From assembly GCA_964448135.1 (NCBI GenBank), contig CAYUVH010000049.1:62001-126000 (forward strand): DNA of 64,000 nt. Direction: 5' to 3'. The translations under genes and the position numbers were made by a program. Each line of letters opens with the position of its first letter. Position 1 is the stretch's first letter. Below the pieces are notes generated by a model. That model worked only from the letters and a program-made list of their open reading frames with translations, did no database searches and was not told the origin of the DNA. This DNA is from CAYUVH01 sp964448135. GTDB taxonomy: Bacteria; Verrucomicrobiota; Verrucomicrobiia; Limisphaerales; UBA8199. Below are positions 50,520 to 59,746 of this stretch, piece after piece.

Positions 50520-52544
50520 ATGAAGAAATCCTGCATTCTGGGGCTGGCTCTGCTGGCAGCGGCAAATTCCGCGTTTTCGGCCCAGTCGCTGACGTATGTT
50601 GACCTGATCAAACGCCTTACCGATCTCGAATATCTCGCCACGCTGCCTCCCCCCGGCGACACCATGGCGGAGTGGACGAGCTACGATCGGAAGAGCAAGT
50701 ACGACGCCGCGACCGGCAAGTATGTCGGCTGGGATGCAAACGGCGATGGCGATGGCATCATCCGCAAGGAGGGCAATCAACTCGTGCTCGCGGAGATGGA
50801 GGGGCCGGGATGCATCTGGCGCACCTGGTCCGCGGCGCCGAAGCGGGGGCACGTGCGCATCTACCTCGACGGCGCGAAGGAGCCGGTTGTGGACCTGCCA
50901 TTCGACAAATACTTCGATTGCAGCACTGCCCCCTTCACACGTGCGGCATTGGTGAATACAGTTTCACGCGGCGCCAATAATTACGTTCCCATTCCGTATC
51001 AAAAGTCCTGCAAGATTGTCGCCGATCCGGGCTGGGGCCAATACTTCCACTTTAATTACGAGACGTTCCCGAAGGGCACGCAGGTTCCGACTTTTCGGAT
51101 GAAACTCACGCCCGAAGAGTCGGCAGCGCTGGATCAAGCGAACGATATCCTGAGCCGGTGCGATTACGCCGCCGCGCATCCATACGAGGGACAGAAAGTC
51201 GAACGCAACACCGTCGATCTGGAACCGGGTAAAACGAAATTGGTGGCGCGTTTGAAGGGGCCTCAGGCGGTGGCGTGCATCCGGGCAAAGTTCAAACTGC
51301 CGCCCGCCCCCGCGGATCGTGATGCGTTGCGCGAGTTGGTGATCCGCATCAAATGGGATGGCGAGGCCGAGCCCAGCGTATGGTCGCCGATCGGCGACTT
51401 CTTCGGCAGCGCCAGCGCTAACAATTACCGCTCGCTTCCGCTCGGGCACGGGGGCGATGAATGGTGGTATTGCAATTGGTACATGCCATTCGAGAAGTCC
51501 GCGCAGATTGAACTGATTAACGACGGCAAAACGGCGCAGACGGTCGAAATGGAAGTGACGCACGCGCCGCTGAGCCAGCCGATTGAGAAGCTCGCGCGCT
51601 TTCATGCGAAATGGCATCGGGATGCCTTATTGCCCGCCGATCCGGAGCGCGCGATTGACTGGCCCATCGTCAAAACCGACGGCGTGGGGCGATTTGTCGG
51701 CGTGATGCTGCACATCTGGAACCCGCGCGGCAGCTGGTGGGGTGAGGGGGACGAGAAGTTCTTCGTCGACGGCGAGAAGTTTCCTTCGAGCATCGGCACC
51801 GGCTCGGAGGATTATTTTGGTTATGCCTGGTGCGACCCGGGCCTGTTCCAAAACGCCTATCACAATCAAACGCACAATGATGGCTATAATCGCGGGCATG
51901 TCGTGGTGAATCGCTGGCACATCAGCGACAACATCCCTTTCCAGAAATCCTTCGAGGGCTGCATCGAGAAATATTACCCCAATGCGCGCCCCACCCTGTA
52001 TGCGACCACCGCGTATTGGTATCTCGCTGCGGGCGGCAAGGATCCGTATCCCCAGATCGCATTGGCCGAACGGGTTGGATATTGGACGAACGTGCTGCCG
52101 CTTTTCCGGGTGGATGGCGCACTGGAGGGCGAAAAGCTGAAGATTTTGAGCAAGACCGGCGGGCAGACTGAGGTACAGGACATGACCGGATTCCCCGGTC
52201 AATGGAGCAGCGATCTGCACTTGTGGTGGCTCGAGGGGCATCCGGGTGACAAGTTGGAACTGGCGGTGCCGGTGGAGAAGGCGGGCAAGTACGAGCTGCG
52301 CGCGCGGCTGACCAAGGCCCCCGACTACGCGATCGTTCGGCTGCGGTTGGACGGCCAGGACGTTGGCGCTCCGGTGGACCTTTATGCGCCGGAAGTTTCA
52401 GCCACCAGGGTGCTCAAGCTCGGCGAGCATGACTTGACCGCCGGTACGCATACATTTGGAGTCGAAATCGTCGGTGCGAACGAGAAGGCCGCCAAGGCCT
52501 ACATGTTCGGCCTCGATTACATTAAACTGGACCCACCCAAATGA
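50520..52544 (+). CDS. Secreted DUF2961/GH172-family protein
   Basis: 674 residues from ATG 50520 (the frame also opens at 50496). A signal peptide (ILGLALLAAANSAFSA) is followed by the DUF2961 domain: SYDRKSKYDAATGKYVGWDA, MEGPGCIWRTWSAAP, LPFDKYFDCS, then YYCNWYMPFEKSAQIELIND and FGYAWCDPGLFQ. DUF2961 is now family GH172, with alpha-fructosidase and arabinofuranosidase activities. A C-terminal beta-sandwich (about 560-674) may bind carbohydrate. Its neighbours are a sugar-binding protein and a sugar-isomerase-like gene with a 4-base overlap. Confidence 0.87.
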   Translation: MKKSCILGLALLAAANSAFSAQSLTYVDLIKRLTDLEYLATLPPPGDTMAEWTSYDRKSKYDAATGKYVGWDANGDGDGIIRKEGNQLVLAEMEGPGCIWRTWSAAPKRGHVRIYLDGAKEPVVDLPFDKYFDCSTAPFTRAALVNTVSRGANNYVPIPYQKSCKIVADPGWGQYFHFNYETFPKGTQVPTFRMKLTPEESAALDQANDILSRCDYAAAHPYEGQKVERNTVDLEPGKTKLVARLKGPQAVACIRAKFKLPPAPADRDALRELVIRIKWDGEAEPSVWSPIGDFFGSASANNYRSLPLGHGGDEWWYCNWYMPFEKSAQIELINDGKTAQTVEMEVTHAPLSQPIEKLARFHAKWHRDALLPADPERAIDWPIVKTDGVGRFVGVMLHIWNPRGSWWGEGDEKFFVDGEKFPSSIGTGSEDYFGYAWCDPGLFQNAYHNQTHNDGYNRGHVVVNRWHISDNIPFQKSFEGCIEKYYPNARPTLYATTAYWYLAAGGKDPYPQIALAERVGYWTNVLPLFRVDGALEGEKLKILSKTGGQTEVQDMTGFPGQWSSDLHLWWLEGHPGDKLELAVPVEKAGKYELRARLTKAPDYAIVRLRLDGQDVGAPVDLYAPEVSATRVLKLGEHDLTAGTHTFGVEIVGANEKAAKAYMFGLDYIKLDPPK

Positions 52545-53479
52545 AACCGTTACCGAGTTCAGTAAACTCTCTCTCTCGCCGCGAATTCATCGGCCGATCC
52601 GCGCTTGCTGTCGCCGGCGCCGCCTGCTGCGGTGCTTCCGTGGCGCGCGCGGAAGGAGTTGCACCCACTTCATCCATCGTCGTTTTCAGCAAGGTTTATC
52701 AGACGCTGAAACTGGACTTCGCCGCGGCCGCTGCGGTTACCGCCGAGGCCGGGCTGGATGGCGTGGATGCTCCCGTACGTCCCGGTGGTGAAGTGCTGCC
52801 GGAAAACGCGGCGGCCCAATTGCCCCGTTACGCGGACGCATTGAATCAGCGTAATTTGCGCCTGCCGTTGATCACCACCGCGATCACGAGCCCTTCATCG
52901 CCCTTCGCTGATGACATCGTCAAAACTGCCCGCCATTTAGGCGTGCAGTATTATCGCCTTGGTTTCATTGAGCAGCAGGCCGACGTCAAAAAACAAATCG
53001 GAGAAGCCCGCGCGCAACTAAAGGGTTTGGCGGAACTGAATCGCCGGACCGGTATCGGCGCTTTGTTGCAAAACCACTCGCCCACAGCCAGGACATACCT
53101 CGGCGGCGACCTTGGCGAATTGGAAGAACTCGTCAAAGGTTTCGAGCCTGAGGAAATCGGCATCGCCTTTGATATTGGTCACGCGATTGTGGTGCACGGT
53201 GACGGCTGGCGTGATCATTTCGAGAAACTGAAGACGCACATCCGCACGGTCTATGTGAAGGATGTTACACGCGATGGCAAATGGGTTCCCTTTGGCAAGG
53301 GAGCCATCGGTACCGTGGGTTATTTCAAGCTGCTCCGCGAAATGGATTTCCGCGGACCCATTTCGCTCCACGTGGAATTTGATTGGGACGAAAAAGGAAA
53401 GACACGAACACGAGAGGCCCTGGTCAAGGCACTGAAAGACAGCACCGCGGTCCTTCGCCCCTGGCTTGCTGGAGGCTGA
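52541..53479 (+). CDS. Sugar phosphate isomerase/epimerase family protein with Tat signal
   Basis: 312 residues. The start overlaps the GH172 stop by 4 bases. A twin-arginine signal is evident (SRREFIGRSALAVAGAACCG), so the protein is probably exported folded. The rest is an AP endonuclease 2/xylose isomerase-like TIM barrel: SIVVFSKVYQTLKLDFAAAA, EAGLDGVDAPVRPGGEVLP, YRLGFIEQQADVKKQIGEAR, GIGALLQNHSPTARTYLGGD, EEIGIAFDIGHAIVVHGDG and DFRGPISLHVEFDW. Probably acts on sugars released by the neighbouring hydrolase. Confidence 0.88.
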   Translation: MKPLPSSVNSLSRREFIGRSALAVAGAACCGASVARAEGVAPTSSIVVFSKVYQTLKLDFAAAAAVTAEAGLDGVDAPVRPGGEVLPENAAAQLPRYADALNQRNLRLPLITTAITSPSSPFADDIVKTARHLGVQYYRLGFIEQQADVKKQIGEARAQLKGLAELNRRTGIGALLQNHSPTARTYLGGDLGELEELVKGFEPEEIGIAFDIGHAIVVHGDGWRDHFEKLKTHIRTVYVKDVTRDGKWVPFGKGAIGTVGYFKLLREMDFRGPISLHVEFDWDEKGKTRTREALVKALKDSTAVLRPWLAGG

Positions 53480-53500
53480 CCGACCAGCACTCCGGTCCGC

Positions 53501-54352
53501 TCAGTGGTCATCCGAGGGCTTTTTCATCGCGCTTTGCACGCGATCGTAATCGCCTTGTTCGCCATTGGCCACCGATTGACCCGCCCAGGCCGGAGATTTG
53601 GGGTATTTCCAGCGCCAGCGCTCCGCGTGGCCGTCGGCAAACGAAAGGTTGCAGCCCATGTTGTGCCGGTCCGCGGGCTTGTCGAACCAGATCTGCGACC
53701 AGATCGGCATTTGCACCGGGTTGCCGAATTGAGAATCAATCAGCGTGTCGGGGTGTTCATCGATGAACACGAACAGTTGCGTGGGAGAAGGCCTCACGAT
53801 CTGGGTCAGTTTTTCCCACGCCGGCAGGTGGTCGTTGGGCGGCGGACTGGGAAAAACCAGGAAGGAGTTGTAGCCGTTGACGGACTGGCTCATGTTGTAA
53901 CTGCGATTCCTGAGTTGCGACGTGGGCTTTCCGCTTCCGTCCATCACCGTGGATCGGTCCGCCGGACAGTGATAAATGCCGACGTTGGCGTTGTAAGGAA
54001 ACAGCAGCCCGTTCCGGATATCGTCCGTGTTTGTATCCGTGTTCGCGTGGTCGGGGCACCAGGAAATGTCTTTGGATAGCGTTCCGCCGCCGATGAGCAT
54101 GACTGAATTGTTGGGGACCAGCTTGTCGTTATGATCCAACGCGTAGGAATGCCAGCAAACTTCGAGTTGCTTGAGATTGTTCAGGCAGCCAACCGCGTAG
54201 GCTTTGTCCTTGGCCCGGGCCAGCGCGGGCAGGAGCAGGGCAGCGAGAATCGCGATGATGGCTATGACAACCAGCAATTCAATCAGCGTGAACGCCCGTG
54301 CCGCACATGCGTGCGGCAACCGGGGGTTCGCCGCATGATTTTTGGCGTACAT
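53501..54352 (-). CDS. Prepilin-like (type II secretion/pseudopilin) protein
   Basis: 283 residues from ATG 54352 (the frame extends upstream but is not conserved). A prepilin cleavage/methylation motif, RAFTLIELLVVIAIIAILAA, is near the N-terminus. An Asp/His motif near the end (HNMGCNLSFADGHAER) matches the H-X9-DG type seen in Planctomycete/Verrucomicrobial proteins of this family. Such proteins are abundant in these phyla and are thought to be exported pseudopilins; their role is unknown. It converges on the sugar-isomerase gene. Confidence 0.9.
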   Translation of the reverse strand: MYAKNHAANPRLPHACAARAFTLIELLVVIAIIAILAALLLPALARAKDKAYAVGCLNNLKQLEVCWHSYALDHNDKLVPNNSVMLIGGGTLSKDISWCPDHANTDTNTDDIRNGLLFPYNANVGIYHCPADRSTVMDGSGKPTSQLRNRSYNMSQSVNGYNSFLVFPSPPPNDHLPAWEKLTQIVRPSPTQLFVFIDEHPDTLIDSQFGNPVQMPIWSQIWFDKPADRHNMGCNLSFADGHAERWRWKYPKSPAWAGQSVANGEQGDYDRVQSAMKKPSDDH

Positions 54353-54494
54353 AAAATGCCGCGAAACCGGAGTCTGACTTCGAGGCAAACCTGCCCCAGA
54401 TTCTCGGACAAAGCCAGTAAATCATGCGGTATTTCGTATTTCGCCCGCTCTCCGCTTGTCAACGCCCGTCCGACTGCCTAGCTTTTGCATCCCT

Positions 54495-55424
54495 ATGGAA
54501 AAAGTAGTAATCGCCGGTTCGGGCTGCGCGGGCCTGACTGCGGCCTTGTACGCGGCCCGGGCGAATCTCAAGCCGCTGGTGCTGACCGGCAAACAGCCTG
54601 GCGGATTGCTGACGACCACCAGCACGGTCGAAAACTTTCCCGGTTTCCCAGAAGGCATTGACGGCTTCGAATTGATGACGCGGATGCAAAAGCAGGCCGA
54701 GCGGTTCGGCGCGCGTGTGCAATTCGGCGTCATCGAGAAGGCCGATCTGAGCAAGCAGCCGTTTCGGTTGACGGTGGATGGCGAGACGGTTGAGGCGGAA
54801 ACGTTAATCATCGCGACCGGGGCGGGGCACCGGCATCTGGGACTGGAAAGCGAACATCTGCTCGAAAACAAAGGCGTGACCTATTGTGCGACTTGCGACG
54901 GCGCATTGCCGCATTTCCGCAATCAACCCCTGGTAGTGGTCGGCGGCGGCGACTCCGCTTGTGAGGAGGCATTGTATCTCACCCGTTTCGCCTCGGCCAT
55001 TCACCTGGTGCATCGGCGGGACTCGTTGCGCGCTTCGAAAATCATGGCGGACCGGGTTTTGGCGCATCCCAAGATCAAACCGATTTGGGATTCCGCAGTG
55101 ACTGAAATACTCGACCTCAAGCAGGACAAGGTGACGGGTGTGAGGCTCAAAAATCTCAAGACCGGCGGGGAAAGTGTGGTCAGCTGCGCGGGCGTGTTCG
55201 TGGCGATCGGACTCGTACCCAGCACGCAGGTGTACAAAGGGGCGATTGATATGGATGAGGCCGGTTACATTGTTCCCAAGGGAGTTGCCGGCACAAATGT
55301 TCCCGGTGTCTTTGTCGCCGGTGATTGTGCCGACCATGTCTACCGGCAGGCGGTTACGGCAGCGGGAATGGGATGCGCGGCGGCGATCGAAGCGGAGCGG
55401 TATCTCGCGGCGCGGAACGAGTGA
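54495..55424 (+). CDS. trxB: Thioredoxin reductase
   Basis: 309 residues from ATG 54495. FAD-binding IAGSGCAGLTAALYAARAN, NADPH-binding VVGGGDSACEEALYLTRFAS, and the redox-active C131-A-T-C134 in TYCATCDGALPHF identify the TrxB branch. The C-terminal FVAGDCADHVYRQAVTAAGM is also family-typical. It reduces thioredoxin with NADPH. It is convergent to the OmpR-type regulator and divergent from the prepilin-like gene. An ORF that starts 39 bases upstream is likely spurious. Confidence 0.95.
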   Translation: MEKVVIAGSGCAGLTAALYAARANLKPLVLTGKQPGGLLTTTSTVENFPGFPEGIDGFELMTRMQKQAERFGARVQFGVIEKADLSKQPFRLTVDGETVEAETLIIATGAGHRHLGLESEHLLENKGVTYCATCDGALPHFRNQPLVVVGGGDSACEEALYLTRFASAIHLVHRRDSLRASKIMADRVLAHPKIKPIWDSAVTEILDLKQDKVTGVRLKNLKTGGESVVSCAGVFVAIGLVPSTQVYKGAIDMDEAGYIVPKGVAGTNVPGVFVAGDCADHVYRQAVTAAGMGCAAAIEAERYLAARNE

Positions 55425-55431
55425 CAAGCTG

Positions 55432-56121
55432 CTATACGACCAGTTTGTAGCCCACACCGTGGGCGGTAAGCAGGTGCTTGGGCGAATCACCGTTGTCGCC
55501 GAGTTTTTTACGAAGTTGCACGATCACCTGATCCAGCGTCCGGGTGGTGCCAAAATAGTTGTAGCCCCAGACCTCGTTCAGCAGGCGATCACGTGAGAGT
55601 ACCTCGCCGGGATGCGCATGAAAGAATTGGAGGAGCTTCAATTCCTTGGGCGTCAGGGTTTCGACATGTTTGCCCCGCTTCACTTCGTAAGTCTTTGAAT
55701 CGATCACAGCTGAGCCTATTTCGAACACGGCCACGTCGACGGCTGAATCCTTTGCGTTGGTGCGGCGAAGCAAGGCCTGGATGCGCGCCAGCAACTCGCG
55801 CACTCCAAAGGGTTTCGTGACGTAGTCGTCCGCTCCCAAATCGAGCCCGACCACCTTGTCGATTTCCTGGCCTTTGGCGGTGAGCATGAGGATTGGTGTC
55901 GGCACCTTTTTCGCGCGCAGCCGTTTGCAAACATCGTAGCCGCTGAGACCGGGGAGCATGACATCCAGCAAAATCAAAACCGGTTTTTCACGTGCCACGG
56001 CTTCCAGAGCCTGGTCTCCCCGCTTGCAGGAGGCGACTTCGAACCCTTCGCTCCTCAAGACCTCTTCCAGTCCCAGAAGAATATGCGGGTCATCCTCGAC
56101 GATCAGGATTTTGATTTTCAT
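55432..56121 (-). CDS. OmpR/PhoB-family response regulator
   Basis: 229 residues from ATG 56121, which overlaps the kinase stop as ATGA. The receiver shows IKILIVEDDPHILLGLEEVL, KPVLILLDVMLPGLSGYDV with the phospho-Asp, and MLTAKGQEIDKVVGLDLGAD DYVTKPFG. A winged-helix DNA-binding domain follows (SKTYEVKRGKHVETLTPKEL, LLNEVWGYNYFGTTRTLDQV). It is the partner of the upstream histidine kinase and probably a DNA-binding activator. Targets unknown. Confidence 0.95.
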   Translation of the reverse strand: MKIKILIVEDDPHILLGLEEVLRSEGFEVASCKRGDQALEAVAREKPVLILLDVMLPGLSGYDVCKRLRAKKVPTPILMLTAKGQEIDKVVGLDLGADDYVTKPFGVRELLARIQALLRRTNAKDSAVDVAVFEIGSAVIDSKTYEVKRGKHVETLTPKELKLLQFFHAHPGEVLSRDRLLNEVWGYNYFGTTRTLDQVIVQLRKKLGDNGDSPKHLLTAHGVGYKLVV

Positions 56122-58148
56122 GCGCTTGGGTTCTGAATTTCGCTTTGGGGTATCTCCGGTGCCAGCGGGAGGCGCAGACTGAAGCAACTGCCCCCGTCCG
56201 CTCGCGGTTCGTAGGTGACGTCGCCGCCGTGCGCTCGCGCGATCTGCCGTGCCAGCGTCAGGCCAAGTCCGGAGCCTTGAATCCCATTGGAGAGCGAATC
56301 GTGCGCCCGGTAGAACTTCTCAAAGATTCGTTCCTCGCAACCCTTCGGCACGCCCAGACCGCGGTCCAGCACCTGCACTTCGGTGTACGGGAGGGGATGG
56401 TGCGCTGTCGTTACCCGCAACGTTATCTCCTTTTTGCCATCCGTATATTTCTCCGCGTTCGACAGCAAATTCACAATGACCTGTGCCAACGCGTCGCGAT
56501 CGCCTTTGACCCAGATGGCTTCGTCCCGGAGTTCGCATTCAAATTGGAAGCCGTTGGCTTCGAGATGCGGACGGAAGCTTTCCGCCGCCTCGCGGACCGC
56601 TGGCGTCAAATCGAAGCGCGTCATGGCGTATTTCTTTTCCCCGCGCTCGAGACGGGCGAAATCGAGCACGTTATTGATGAGGCGCGTCAATCGAGCCGCC
56701 TCCGCACTGATGATTCCCAGATACGACTTCGCTTTCGCCTGGTCGGTCACGCGGCCTTCGGCCAGTAATTCCGAGAACATGCGGATCGAAGTCAGCGGGG
56801 TTTTTAGTTCGTGGGAGACATTGCTGACAAAGTCTGTTTTTTGGCGGGCAAGGGTGAGTTGACGGTTCAGGTCGCTGACGATCAGCCAACTTCCCACCCC
56901 GATTGCCAGCAACAAAACCACGATAAGCAGCCCCAGGGTCAGTTTCAACGTGCGAGCAGACTGGGTGAGCTTGGCGGGATCGAGCAAATAGACAGCGACC
57001 TCCCAGTGGGGCAGCGCCTCGCCAACTTCGGTCGCGACAAATGGCCGTTTCCACATCGCGTTAAAATCCGAATGGGACTTGGCCACTGGGCGCGCGTTGT
57101 CGTCCAGCAGCGCCACGCAGATCTCACTTTGCAGGCCCGACTCCGATTGCAGGATTAGCGGGCGCAGTTCCTCCAGCAGTTTCAACAGCGAAATCTGGGT
57201 GCCGAAGACCAAGTCGGGATCGCACGGAGGGCGGCACCAGAAAAGCACGTTGAGCTTGTTATCCACAAACCTGGCCATGGTTCCGTCACTGTCTTCGCCA
57301 ATCAGTTGACGGAACTCAGCCTCGGACACAGCGATCTTTGAACGATTCTGGTCGGCATCTGCCGCGGCCTGTGGGACTGGAGCTGCCTGAGCTTCAGGTG
57401 CGTTCGGTTGAACTGCGGGGGCATTGAGACTCTGAACCGCGTCGAGGGAGGCCTTCGACGTTACTCGCTGCTGGGGGCTCACGCTCCGATAATTCCTCAC
57501 AACCTGTTTGTTGTCCGCCTGCCAGCTTGATTGAACTTCGTTCTGGCCAATCGCGGCCCTCTGCTGAATCGGTACTTGTTGTTGGGCCAGGCCGTCTTGC
57601 GGGGGCTGGCTGCTCTTGTTTGCGGGAGCGTTCAAGAGAACCTGTTCTTGTCCAATATTTGGTATGGTCGCGTTGCCCCCGAATGCGGCGTTGTTGAGGT
57701 AAGTATTGCCCGCGTTGAGTTTGGAACTGGCGTAAACCTCAGCGCTTTCGCGATTGGCGAGGAAGCGGCTGTTGTCGCCGTAGAATTTTCGGGCCTCGGC
57801 GCGACCATAAGGTGAAGGCGAAAGAATCTCGCCCTTGGTGTTCACCACGAAGCCTACTTGCGCGAGTGGCCATTCCTTCCGCAGGAAGTCGTCGAAGGTC
57901 TGGGAGGCATTCCGGCTCATGCCGCCTTTCCCACAGAGGCTGGCGACCTTGAGAGTGAACGCGCGTTGTTCGGCCGCGAGGGTTTCCTGCACGGAACTTG
58001 CCACTGCGTCTGCGACTCCCTGGTAAAGCAGTGACTGCTGGCGTTCGATGAGAAACTGCTGGTCGCGCAATGACCGGACAGCCAGCCAGGCCAGTACGAG
58101 GCTCGGCACAAACACCGCGAGCACAAAAACCAGGGCGACCTTTCTCAT
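56118..58148 (-). CDS. Transmembrane sensor histidine kinase with large Q/A/P-rich periplasmic region
   Basis: 676 residues. TM1 (VALVFVLAVFVPSLVLAWLA) and TM2 (LGLLIVVLLLAIGVGSWLIV, about residue 415) flank a long extracellular region. It contains a low-complexity Q/N/A/P tract (about 155-265; NKSSQPPQDGLAQQQVPIQQ) and a possible sensor domain. HisKA (FVSNVSHELKTPLTSIRMF) and HATPase (NLLSNAEKYTDGKK, SNGIQGSGLGLTLARQIARA) follow. It is coupled to the response regulator and preceded by the VWA protein gene. Function of the Q-rich segment is unknown. Confidence 0.92.
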   Translation of the reverse strand: MRKVALVFVLAVFVPSLVLAWLAVRSLRDQQFLIERQQSLLYQGVADAVASSVQETLAAEQRAFTLKVASLCGKGGMSRNASQTFDDFLRKEWPLAQVGFVVNTKGEILSPSPYGRAEARKFYGDNSRFLANRESAEVYASSKLNAGNTYLNNAAFGGNATIPNIGQEQVLLNAPANKSSQPPQDGLAQQQVPIQQRAAIGQNEVQSSWQADNKQVVRNYRSVSPQQRVTSKASLDAVQSLNAPAVQPNAPEAQAAPVPQAAADADQNRSKIAVSEAEFRQLIGEDSDGTMARFVDNKLNVLFWCRPPCDPDLVFGTQISLLKLLEELRPLILQSESGLQSEICVALLDDNARPVAKSHSDFNAMWKRPFVATEVGEALPHWEVAVYLLDPAKLTQSARTLKLTLGLLIVVLLLAIGVGSWLIVSDLNRQLTLARQKTDFVSNVSHELKTPLTSIRMFSELLAEGRVTDQAKAKSYLGIISAEAARLTRLINNVLDFARLERGEKKYAMTRFDLTPAVREAAESFRPHLEANGFQFECELRDEAIWVKGDRDALAQVIVNLLSNAEKYTDGKKEITLRVTTAHHPLPYTEVQVLDRGLGVPKGCEERIFEKFYRAHDSLSNGIQGSGLGLTLARQIARAHGGDVTYEPRADGGSCFSLRLPLAPEIPQSEIQNPSA

Positions 58149-58274
58149 TGCTCGAAACCTGCCAGGAGCTTACCCCCAACGATGAACACTGGCCACACAT
58201 TTGCCCGAATCGCTTCGTCTGAGCGAGCCGGCCACCGCCGGGTATCCGGGGGTGGCGCGGTCGTTCCCCATGCC

Positions 58275-59585
58275 TCACTTGGCATTGCGATAAGTCCAGG
58301 ACTCAGATTGCAGGTCTTTGCGGTCACCGGGTGTGTATTGATTGGCGCGCATCTGGCCTGCGCGGCTGCGAAGATTGAGGGATTCGGAGCGGACCTGGCT
58401 TTGCAGGCCTGGAGGCGCAGTGACGGCCTGCGCGTCGAGAACATCGGCCTGACGATCCAGTCTGGCCGCTGCTTCCTGGTAACGAGAACGATCCGCCTCC
58501 AGAATCGCTTCATCCTTGGCAATGGCGGCGAGCAACAGCTCGCGTTCAGTGGCCACAGAAGCGCGCTCCGACTTTGCGGCTTTGTCACGGTCCTCGGTGA
58601 ATTGAATTTTTAAATTGCCGCTCAGTTCGCTTTCACTACCGCCATTCAATTCGTCCAAGTAACGCACCTTCACGCGGGCGATTTCCGGTTGGGTATCAAC
58701 GACCAGGCAACGGAGAAACACGCTGCGATCCTGCTCGGGTGTAAAATCACTGAAGCGAATCATGGCCTGCTGGCCGGTGAAAGTTTCAGGCCGTCCGAGA
58801 AATCCAATGGGTTTGACGCCTTTCGGGCACTCGATTTCGATGCGGATTTCACGCGCGGCGAAATGGAGCATCCGCCCGAGCTCTTTTGCAAAAATGGACG
58901 GCAGTTTTTCGGTGTCCTTCACGTAGTAGTAATTGGCGTCGCTCGCCTCGGCCAGGCCGGACATCAGGTTTTCGTTGTAATCATCGCCGACGCCGATGGT
59001 GGTAACCGCGATTCCGCGTTCCGAGAGCGAACCGCCCAGCTTGCGCAGTTCGGCGGGGGAACTGGGGCCGACATTCGCCAGCCCATCAGACAACAGAATG
59101 ACCCGGTTGATACGCTTGGTCGAAAAGTGCTTCTGCAGCTCCTCCGCGGCCTGCTGCACCCCCGCATGGAGGGCCGTGCCGCCGTTTGGCTTGATTGCTG
59201 CGATACGGGCCTTAATGGCCTCCTTGTTGCGAACCTCCTGCACGGGCACGATAACCTCAACCTGGTTGTTGTAGGCGATCAATGAGAAGTAGTCGCCGTG
59301 GTCCAGCCAATCCACCAGTTCCATTGCAGCCTGACGGGCCTTTTTGATTTTTGCTCCGGTCATGGAGCCGGAACGATCCAGTGCCACCGCAAGGTTCAAG
59401 GGAGTTCTTCGGTGGCGATGTTTGGCGGGCGCAGCCGCAAGGTCGATCTTCACGATGACCTCCTTCGCCGCGCCGGTCAAGACAAAGTCCCGGTCGGTTT
59501 CGAGTTTGAGGCGAAGGGTTTCGCCGGCGGAAAGCTGGGCCGCCAGCCCGATCACGGAGGCAAGGGCGACAAGTGTCGTTTTCAT
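58275..59585 (-). CDS. Exported VWA (von Willebrand factor A) domain protein
   Basis: 436 residues. A signal peptide (LVALASVIGLAAQLSAGE) is followed by a VWA domain with a full MIDAS motif, VALDRSGSMTGAKIKKARQA, then GGTALHAGVQQA and RVILLSDGLANVGPSSP. A beta-rich domain and a coiled C-terminal helix (ERELLLAAIAKDEAILEADR) complete it. Such VIT/VWA-like proteins bind ligands through a divalent metal. The gene is 127 bp upstream of the histidine kinase on the same strand, so it may supply the signal or be part of the same transcription unit. Confidence 0.9.
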   Translation of the reverse strand: MKTTLVALASVIGLAAQLSAGETLRLKLETDRDFVLTGAAKEVIVKIDLAAAPAKHRHRRTPLNLAVALDRSGSMTGAKIKKARQAAMELVDWLDHGDYFSLIAYNNQVEVIVPVQEVRNKEAIKARIAAIKPNGGTALHAGVQQAAEELQKHFSTKRINRVILLSDGLANVGPSSPAELRKLGGSLSERGIAVTTIGVGDDYNENLMSGLAEASDANYYYVKDTEKLPSIFAKELGRMLHFAAREIRIEIECPKGVKPIGFLGRPETFTGQQAMIRFSDFTPEQDRSVFLRCLVVDTQPEIARVKVRYLDELNGGSESELSGNLKIQFTEDRDKAAKSERASVATERELLLAAIAKDEAILEADRSRYQEAAARLDRQADVLDAQAVTAPPGLQSQVRSESLNLRSRAGQMRANQYTPGDRKDLQSESWTYRNAK

Positions 59586-59689
59586 GCCCTGACCGTGACA
59601 CGAGGCTGGGCCGGGTATGTCAGGTCAGGGCAAGGAGATTGTAAAAGATTTGTAAGACAAGCCGCGTCGAGACCTGGCGAAGACTGGGT

Positions 59690-59717
59690 GGAGCGCCCGT
59701 GTCCAATCGGGCGCTCC
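59690..59717. repeat. Perfect 10-bp hairpin between the VWA and isomerase genes
   Basis: GGAGCGCCCG and CGGGCGCTCC with an 8-base loop. No T-run follows on either strand, so it is a weak terminator candidate for the isomerase gene or another dispersed repeat. The gap 59586-59746 otherwise contains the VWA promoter region. Confidence 0.5.
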
Positions 59718-59746
59718 TGAATTCCAACAAAAACAGGAGAATGGAG

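Noticed and set aside
58145..58588. 147-residue frame coupled by ATGA to the histidine kinase
   Set aside because: Mostly antiparallel shadow within the VWA gene; no signal peptide or motif, and the VWA frame is clearly the coding one.
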